From: Leptothrix sp. (in: b-proteobacteria)
Lineage (GTDB): Bacteria; Pseudomonadota; Gammaproteobacteria; Burkholderiales; Burkholderiaceae_C
NCBI GenBank assembly: GCA_013822685.1
Contig: PNKV01000001.1
Coordinates: 310,001 to 374,000, forward strand
Length of the DNA stretch: 64,000 nucleotides
Reading direction: 5' to 3'
Part shown: in pieces, positions 58,875 to 64,000 of the stretch
Layout of the letters: each line of letters opens with the position of its first letter
How positions within the stretch are numbered: the stretch's first letter is position 1
The notes under the pieces: generated by a model
The model's input: only the letters and a program-made list of their open reading frames with translations
Databases searched by the model: none
What the model was told of the DNA's origin: nothing
Position numbers and translations under genes: made by a program

Positions 58875-61271
58875 TCAGTTTTCGCGGACTGGTTCCATGC
58901 GGGCCAGAAATGCAGGGATCTCGGTGGCGGGCATGGGGCGCGCCATCCAGAAGCCTTGCACCACATCGCAGCCCAGCGCGCGGAGCATCACCATCTGCTC
59001 TGGCAGTTCCACGCCTTCGGCAGTGGTCTCCAGCCGCAGGGCCTTGGCCAGGCTGATGATGGCGGTCACCACCGCTTGGGCATCGGGGTCGCTGTCCAGG
59101 GACCGCACGAACATCCCATCGATCTTGAGCTGGTCCATTGGAAACCGGCGCAGGTAGGCCAGCGATGAATAGCCCGTGCCAAAGTCATCCAAAGCCACGC
59201 GGATGCCTCGACTGCGCAAGGCGGCCAGGGTGGCCTGCGCACCTTCGTGGTCATCGATCAGGGCCGATTCGGTGATCTCCAGCTCCAGGCGCTCGGCGGG
59301 CAAGCCGCTGTCGGCCAGCGCCTGCTCCACCAGGTCCACCACCGAATGGCTGCGAAACTGCACTGCCGACAGGTTGACCGCCACGCGGATCTCGCCCGGC
59401 CACTGCATGGCCACCTTGCAAGCCTGTCTCAGCACCCAGGTGCCCAAGGGCACGATCTGGCCGGTTTCTTCGGCCACGGGGATGAACTCGTTGGGGCCGA
59501 TCAGGCCGCGCTCCTGATGCTGCCAGCGCACCAGGGCTTCGAAGCCCACGACTTGCCCGGTCAGCGTGCTGACCTGAGGTTGGTAATGCACGGCAAATTG
59601 CTCGTCGGCCAGGGCAACGCCCAACTCTTGCTGCAGCCGGGCACGCGCCCGGGCGCTTTCGCCCATGAAGGGCAGGAAGAAGCGGTGGGTGTTGCGACCA
59701 CCAGCCTTGGCCGCGTACAGGGCCAGGTCGGCGCTTTGCAGCAAGGTCTGGGGGCTGGTGCCATCGCGGGGCGCCAACGCCATGCCAATGCTGGCACGCA
59801 CTTCCACGCGCACGTCTTCCAGCTGGCAAGGTGTGGCCAAGGCGGCCAGGACGCGGTCGCCTAGTTGGACTGCGGAGGCTTCATCGCCCGCCTGCCAACT
59901 CAGCAGCGCAAACTCGTCACCGCCCAGGCGTGCCAGCAGATCGCCCGGCGCCACGCAAGCCTGGATGCGCGCAGCCACACTGCGCAGCAACTGGTCGCCC
60001 ACCGCATGCCCCAGCGAATCGTTGATGCCCTTGAAGTTGTCCAGATCCACAAACAGCAAGGCACAGCCGCGCTGCGATGTCTCGACGCTGGCGCAAACGC
60101 GTGCCAGTTCCAGGCTGAAGCAATGCCGGTTGGCCAGGCCCGTCAAGGCATCGACATTGGCCAGGCGCGCCATCTCATCTCGGGCGATGCGCCCCTGCGT
60201 GACATCGGCCCCCACGCCACGCCATCCAGCGGCACGGCCCCGGTCGTCGAACAGCGGCTTGGCCATCAATGACCACCAGCGCAATTGGCCATCGACCCGC
60301 ATCGGCAATTCCAGATCGCGGAATGGGCGACCCAAACTGAGGTGGGTTTGAAGCTGATCAAACGCCGCCACGGCTTCAGGCAATTCGCGGGGCAGCATGC
60401 TCTCGACCAATTCGGAGAAGGAATGCGTCAGCAGTTGGCGCGAAGGCAGGCCGAATGATTGGGCCAGCCGGGCGGAGACATGCCGGAAGTGCCCGGTGTG
60501 CGAGACCTCCCACAACCAGTCGCTGGCGTGCTCTTCGAAATCGCGCAGCAAGAGGTCGATCAACTGGCGCTGCCGATCGGACTCGGCCTCGGCCCGCAAA
60601 CGCGCAAAGAACATGCGCGCATTGGCCATGGTCACGCCCATGACGGTGATGGACCAGATGCCCAGCAAACCCAGCAAGGACACATTGTTGACGTAGGCCG
60701 AGCGTTGCAGGGCCAACGCGGTTGCAGCGCAGATCACCAAGACATAGGTGCAGGCCGCGATGGGCACGGAGCTGAGAATCAGGCCACCGCCGCACATCAT
60801 GCCGACCAGCACCGAGGCGATCAGCAACTGGCCCAGGTGATCGGTGATGGGGAACATCAAGGCCGGGATGACGGCCCAGATGCCGGCGAAAGCCGCGACA
60901 CTGAGGCACACCACATGCAGGCTCGATGGCTCGGCCACCGGCTTGGCGCCCACCATGGTCACCAACAGGCGCAGGCCCCTGTCCAACGCGACCAGGCTCA
61001 ACACCGCCAGGATCACCCACAGGCACAGTGCCCACGAAGGCATTTGCCCCCAAAAGGTAGCCGCGATCGTCACCGTGCCGATGAGGTTGCCCGTGAAAAC
61101 CATGGGCAGCAGGCCCACCACGGCCAGGATCTGCCGAGCCCGGAAATGGCGGGCGTTGAAGCCGTCGACATGCTCAGTGGCCGACACTTCGCGCCACAAA
61201 GGCTTCAGGCGCTGCCGCCAACCGGTTGGGGCCGGCGTGGCGGTCTTCAAAGGAACGGAGAGTTCGGTCAT
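58875..61271 (-). CDS. Membrane GGDEF-EAL protein (diguanylate cyclase/phosphodiesterase)
   Basis: A 798-residue protein: a membrane block of about seven helices (about 45-210), a PAS domain (about 240-360), a GGDEF domain (about 370-535; RLGGDEFALL near 449) and an EAL domain (about 550-795; EALVRWQH near 578, LDDFGTGYSSLAYL, KIDGMFV). The GGDEF motif is intact but the inhibitory site is APGD, lacking Arg. The EAL signature residues are present, so it could degrade c-di-GMP and might also make it. The ATG at 61271 is preceded by a good sigma-28-like promoter; an in-frame start at 61316 lies upstream of that promoter and is less likely. Confidence 0.92.
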   Translation of the reverse strand: MTELSVPLKTATPAPTGWRQRLKPLWREVSATEHVDGFNARHFRARQILAVVGLLPMVFTGNLIGTVTIAATFWGQMPSWALCLWVILAVLSLVALDRGLRLLVTMVGAKPVAEPSSLHVVCLSVAAFAGIWAVIPALMFPITDHLGQLLIASVLVGMMCGGGLILSSVPIAACTYVLVICAATALALQRSAYVNNVSLLGLLGIWSITVMGVTMANARMFFARLRAEAESDRQRQLIDLLLRDFEEHASDWLWEVSHTGHFRHVSARLAQSFGLPSRQLLTHSFSELVESMLPRELPEAVAAFDQLQTHLSLGRPFRDLELPMRVDGQLRWWSLMAKPLFDDRGRAAGWRGVGADVTQGRIARDEMARLANVDALTGLANRHCFSLELARVCASVETSQRGCALLFVDLDNFKGINDSLGHAVGDQLLRSVAARIQACVAPGDLLARLGGDEFALLSWQAGDEASAVQLGDRVLAALATPCQLEDVRVEVRASIGMALAPRDGTSPQTLLQSADLALYAAKAGGRNTHRFFLPFMGESARARARLQQELGVALADEQFAVHYQPQVSTLTGQVVGFEALVRWQHQERGLIGPNEFIPVAEETGQIVPLGTWVLRQACKVAMQWPGEIRVAVNLSAVQFRSHSVVDLVEQALADSGLPAERLELEITESALIDDHEGAQATLAALRSRGIRVALDDFGTGYSSLAYLRRFPMDQLKIDGMFVRSLDSDPDAQAVVTAIISLAKALRLETTAEGVELPEQMVMLRALGCDVVQGFWMARPMPATEIPAFLARMEPVREN

Positions 61272-61298
61272 GGACAGGTCATGGACAACATCCAGGGG

Positions 61299-61325
61299 AC
61301 ATCGGCTTTTGGGCACCTAACTTGA
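61299..61325 (-). promoter_or_regulatory. Sigma-28 (FliA)-like promoter of the GGDEF-EAL gene
   Basis: On the minus strand: TCAA (61325-61322), 15 bases, GCCGATGT (61306-61299). Nine of 12 bases agree with TAAA-N15-GCCGATAA with exact spacing. Transcription would begin about 20 bases before the ATG at 61271. Confidence 0.55.
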
Positions 61326-61458
61326 GCGTGCCGGGGCACTTGGGGGTCATTTCAGGCAGGGTTGGCCCCAGGAAGGGAATGCCTCACGACGGGCGGCATC
61401 AACGGGCCAGGCAATTGGCTTACCATGGCCGCCCCTGCTGAGCCCTGAATTGCCTGCC

Positions 61459-63771
61459 ATGAGCGACTCGAAGTCCACCCTGTCCGACGCCGAACAATCC
61501 TTGAGCGATGCCGCTCTGGAATACCACCGACTGCCCACACGGGGCAAGATCGCCGTCACCCCCACCAAGCCGTTGACGAACCAGCGTGACTTGTCGCTGG
61601 CTTATTCGCCCGGGGTGGCCTACCCCTGCCTGGCCATTGAAAAAGACCCGGGGCTGGCGTTTGACTACACCTCGCGCGGCAATCTGGTGGGCGTGATCAC
61701 CAATGGCACGGCCGTGCTGGGCTTGGGCGACATCGGCCCGCTGGCCAGCAAGCCGGTGATGGAGGGCAAAGGCTGCCTGTTCAAGAAGTTCGCCGGCATT
61801 GATGTGTTCGACATCGAACTGGCCGAGCGGGACCCCGACAAACTCGTGGACATCATCGCTGCGCTGGAACCCACGCTGGGCGGCATCAACCTCGAAGACA
61901 TCAAGGCGCCCGAGTGCTTCTACATTGAGCAAAAGCTCAAAGAGCGCCTGAACATCCCCATCTTCCACGATGACCAGCACGGCACGGCCATCATCTCGAG
62001 CGCCGCTTTGTTGAACGGCCTGGAACTGGTGGGCAAGCAGATTGGCGAAGTAAAGATCGCGGTCTCCGGTGCGGGCGCGGCGGCGATTGCGTGCCTGGAC
62101 CTGATGGTGGGCCTGGGCGTGAACCGCGCCAACGTGTTCGTGTGCGACTCAAAAGGCGTGATCCACACCGAGCGCAGCGACAAGCTGGACGAATCCAAAC
62201 GCCGCTATGCGCAGCCCACCAATGCCCGCACCCTGGCCGACGTGATGAACGGCGCCGATGTGTTCCTGGGTTGCTCGGCGGCAGGCGTGGTCACGGCCGA
62301 GATGGTCAAGAGCATGGCGCGCCAGCCCATCATCCTCGCCTTGGCCAACCCCGAACCCGAGATCCGGCCCGAGATCGCCAAGGCGGCGCGACCCGATTGC
62401 ATCATCGCCACGGGCCGCTCTGACTACCCCAACCAGGTCAACAACGTTCTGTGCTTCCCTTACATCTTCCGGGGTGCGCTGGACTGCGGCGCCACCAAGA
62501 TCACGGACGAGATGAAGCTGGCCTGTGTGCGCCAGATCGCCGATCTGGCCAAGTCAGAAACCAGCGATGAAGTGGCCGCGGCCTACCCCGGGCGCGAAAT
62601 GCGCTTCGGCCCTGATTACCTGATCCCCACGCCCTTTGACTCGCGCTTGATTCTGCGCATTGCACCGGCCGTGGCCGAAGCCGCGGCGGCATCGGGCGTG
62701 GCCACGCGGCCCATCACCGACATCGTGGCTTACCGCGACTCGCTGTCGCAGTTCGTGAGCAACACGGGCTTGTTCATGCGCCCGGTGTTCATGGGGGCCA
62801 AGGCCGCGCCCAAGCGCATCGCCTTCTCGGAAGGTGAAGACGAGCGCGTGCTGCGCGCCGCCCAAGTGGCCATTGATGAAGGCATCGCGCACCCCATCCT
62901 GGTGGGCCGCCCCGAGGTGATCGAAGAGCGCGTGCTGCGCGCGGGCCTGCGCCTGAAGGCTGGCGTCAACTGCGAGGTGGTCAACCCCGGCAAGGACGAC
63001 CGCTTCCGCCAGTACTACGAGGCCTACCACGCGCTGCGCGCCAGAGACGGCATCACGCCTGAGCTGGCCAAGGTGGCCGTGCGCCGCTCCAACTCGCTGA
63101 TCGCCACGATGATGGTCAAGCTGGGTGATGCCGACGGCATGATCTGCGGCGTCATCGGCCGCTACGACCTGCACCTCAACCACATCCAGGAAGTGATCGG
63201 CCAGAAGCCCGAGGCCCATGGCCTGGCCGCGCTGAACGCGCTGATCCTGGAGAACCATTCGCTGTTCATCGCCGACACCTTCGTGAACGAAGAGCCCACG
63301 GCCGAGCAGCTGGCCGACATCGCCGTGCTGGCCGTAGAAGAAGTGCAACGCTTTGGGCTGCCGCCGCGCGTGGCTTTCTTGTCGCACTCCATGTTTGGCT
63401 CCAGCACACGGCCCTCGGCCCGCAAGATGCGCCTGGCGCGTGACCTGTTCGTGGCCCGCATGCCGCACATCCCGGCCGATGGCGAGATGCAGGGCGACGC
63501 CGCCTTGAGCGAGAACGTGCGCAACAAGTTGCTGCCCGACAGCACCCTGGACGGCGCGGCCAATGTGCTGATCTGCCCGAACCTGGACGCGGCGAACATT
63601 TTGTTCAATGTGCTGAAGATGACGGGCGGCCAAGGCGTGACCGTGGGCCCGATCCTGCTGGGCGCGGCTGCGCCGGTTCACATCCTGACGCCATCGGCCA
63701 CGGTGCGCCGCATTGTCAACATGACGGCGCTGGCCGTGGCGCACGGGGCGGCGGCGAGCGCGTCGCGTTGA
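61459..63771 (+). CDS. maeB: NADP-dependent malic enzyme with phosphotransacetylase-like C-terminus
   Basis: A 770-residue MaeB. Residues about 20-430 are the malic enzyme (malate + NADP to pyruvate + CO2 + NADPH), with [39 protein letters not shown] (NADP loop) and [14 protein letters not shown] at the join. Residues about 440-770 are the Pta-like domain ([44 protein letters not shown]), usually regulatory. The start ATG at 61459 is preferred over an in-frame TTG at 61450. It is divergent from the GGDEF-EAL gene. It supplies NADPH and pyruvate. Confidence 0.96.
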   Translation: MSDSKSTLSDAEQSLSDAALEYHRLPTRGKIAVTPTKPLTNQRDLSLAYSPGVAYPCLAIEKDPGLAFDYTSRGNLVGVITNGTAVLGLGDIGPLASKPVMEGKGCLFKKFAGIDVFDIELAERDPDKLVDIIAALEPTLGGINLEDIKAPECFYIEQKLKERLNIPIFHDDQHGTAIISSAALLNGLELVGKQIGEVKIAVSGAGAAAIACLDLMVGLGVNRANVFVCDSKGVIHTERSDKLDESKRRYAQPTNARTLADVMNGADVFLGCSAAGVVTAEMVKSMARQPIILALANPEPEIRPEIAKAARPDCIIATGRSDYPNQVNNVLCFPYIFRGALDCGATKITDEMKLACVRQIADLAKSETSDEVAAAYPGREMRFGPDYLIPTPFDSRLILRIAPAVAEAAAASGVATRPITDIVAYRDSLSQFVSNTGLFMRPVFMGAKAAPKRIAFSEGEDERVLRAAQVAIDEGIAHPILVGRPEVIEERVLRAGLRLKAGVNCEVVNPGKDDRFRQYYEAYHALRARDGITPELAKVAVRRSNSLIATMMVKLGDADGMICGVIGRYDLHLNHIQEVIGQKPEAHGLAALNALILENHSLFIADTFVNEEPTAEQLADIAVLAVEEVQRFGLPPRVAFLSHSMFGSSTRPSARKMRLARDLFVARMPHIPADGEMQGDAALSENVRNKLLPDSTLDGAANVLICPNLDAANILFNVLKMTGGQGVTVGPILLGAAAPVHILTPSATVRRIVNMTALAVAHGAAASASR

Positions 63772-63787
63772 TGTAGTTCGCTGCGGG

Positions 63788-63842
63788 GGGCAACTGGGGC
63801 GGTCTTCGGCAGGGCGCCAGCCCTGTTCGCCCCAAGTTGCCC
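63788..63842 (+). terminator. Two-tier stem-loop after maeB
   Basis: GGGCAACT plus GGGGCG (63788-63801) pairs with CGCCCCAAGTTGCCC (63828-63842) with one bulged base, enclosing a second stem CAGGGC (63810-63815) and GCCCTG (63820-63825). It lies 17 bases after the maeB stop. No T-run follows, so it may be a factor-assisted terminator or an mRNA-stabilising structure. Confidence 0.5.
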
Positions 63843-63863
63843 ACACGAAACTCACAAACCCCC

Positions 63864-63892
63864 TTGACGGCGCTCCTCAGCCTCAATACATT
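63864..63892 (+). promoter_or_regulatory. Sigma-70 promoter of the PaaX-like gene
   Basis: TTGACG (63864-63869), 17 bases, TACATT (63887-63892): a good -35/-10 pair with ideal spacing. It is about 38 bases before the ATG at 63931. The left arm of the following palindrome overlaps the -10 box. Confidence 0.65.
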
Positions 63893-63926
63893 ACAAACAA
63901 GATCATAAATATCGATTGTTTGTAAT
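63890..63926. promoter_or_regulatory. Palindromic operator before the PaaX-like gene
   Basis: ATTACAAACAA (63890-63900) and TTGTTTGTAAT (63916-63926) are perfect 11-bp arms with a 15-base AT-rich spacer. It overlaps the end of the -10 box and the predicted transcription start, which is the ideal place for repression, probably by the PaaX-like product itself. Confidence 0.65.
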
Positions 63927-63930
63927 ATTC

Positions 63931-64000
63931 ATGAGTGTCACCGCCAAGAACCTGATCCTTGATTTGCTGCTGGCCGCGGGCAGCGATCACCTGCCTGTTC
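63931..64000 (+). CDS. PaaX-like transcriptional regulator, N-terminal end (runs off the window)
   Basis: From the ATG at 63931 the 23 visible codons read MSVTAKNLILDLLLAAGSD and continue HLPV. This resembles the N-terminus of PaaX-type regulators of phenylacetyl-CoA catabolism (K-x-L-I-L-D-L-L-L-A-A). Only 70 bases are present, so the identification is tentative. There is no strong Shine-Dalgarno before the ATG. Confidence 0.5.
   Translation, partial: MSVTAKNLILDLLLAAGSDHLPV

Noticed and set aside
1-64000. CRISPR array, tRNA/rRNA genes, integrase, insertion sequence, urease genes
   Set aside because: Looked for and not recognised. No regularly spaced repeats, no cloverleaf candidates in the gaps, no transposase or integrase motifs, and no ureABC-like genes beside the urea-type transporter.

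Overview
The window is high-GC bacterial chromosome, dense in genes. The organism is most likely a betaproteobacterium of the order Burkholderiales, in the Aquabacterium/Ideonella/Rubrivivax/Comamonadaceae neighbourhood. The order is suggested by the gene families (DUF3297, DUF3717+DUF1289, the urt-fmd amide operon, MaeB, a PETase-type hydrolase); the genus is a guess. No tRNA, rRNA, CRISPR array, insertion sequence or integrase was recognised.

Layout. 1-910: end of a chemotaxis operon (cheR partial, cheD). 969-2135: a DUF3297 protein and an exported PETase-like polyester hydrolase homologue. 2173-8890: housekeeping genes (glnS with a tiny downstream Cys-rich gene, a MarR regulator, a GNAT-like protein, a DUF3717/DUF1289 protein, trpS, purN, an M50 metalloprotease). 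8911-9525: a RelE/HigB-type toxin-antitoxin pair. 9561-20441: a nitrogen-scavenging block. A response regulator and a very large sensor kinase whose input half is an NCS1 (nucleobase/hydantoin family) transporter lie divergent from a five-gene urea/short-chain-amide ABC transporter, formamidase fmdA and fmdB. 20442-23712: an accessory scar holding a frameshifted chemoreceptor gene, a second damaged copy of the fmdB 3' end and the 3' remnant of a type I restriction gene hsdR in visibly lower-GC DNA.

23713-31667: signalling genes (GAF/PAS/GGDEF, a twin-GGDEF membrane protein, a hybrid histidine kinase). 31710-38986: oxidative catabolism. It holds a zinc alcohol dehydrogenase, AraC and TetR regulators, a natural fusion of a Baeyer-Villiger monooxygenase with a hormone-sensitive-lipase-type esterase, and another alpha/beta hydrolase. 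A 44-bp direct repeat precedes both tetR and the fusion gene. 39036-43774: two convergent paralogous twin-GGDEF proteins whose stop codons share one CTAG. 44057-53219: an envelope and stress block with cardiolipin synthase, a Rnk/GreA-like factor, a tandem universal stress protein and a full Mrp Na+/H+ antiporter operon with fused A and B subunits. 53263-63771: a second BVMO-type monooxygenase, a hemerythrin protein, a DUF2804 protein, an RsmB-like rRNA methyltransferase, a polysaccharide export protein, a GGDEF-EAL protein and malic enzyme maeB. The window ends in the first codons of a PaaX-like regulator behind a clear promoter and an 11-bp-arm palindrome.

Three themes join these genes. First, amide/urea nitrogen acquisition with its own transporter-like sensor. 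Second, cyclic-di-GMP signalling: five proteins with eight GGDEF domains, and three sigma-28-like promoters placed before a chemoreceptor and two c-di-GMP enzymes, which suggests coupling to the flagellar regulon. Third, oxidation and hydrolysis of ketones and esters.
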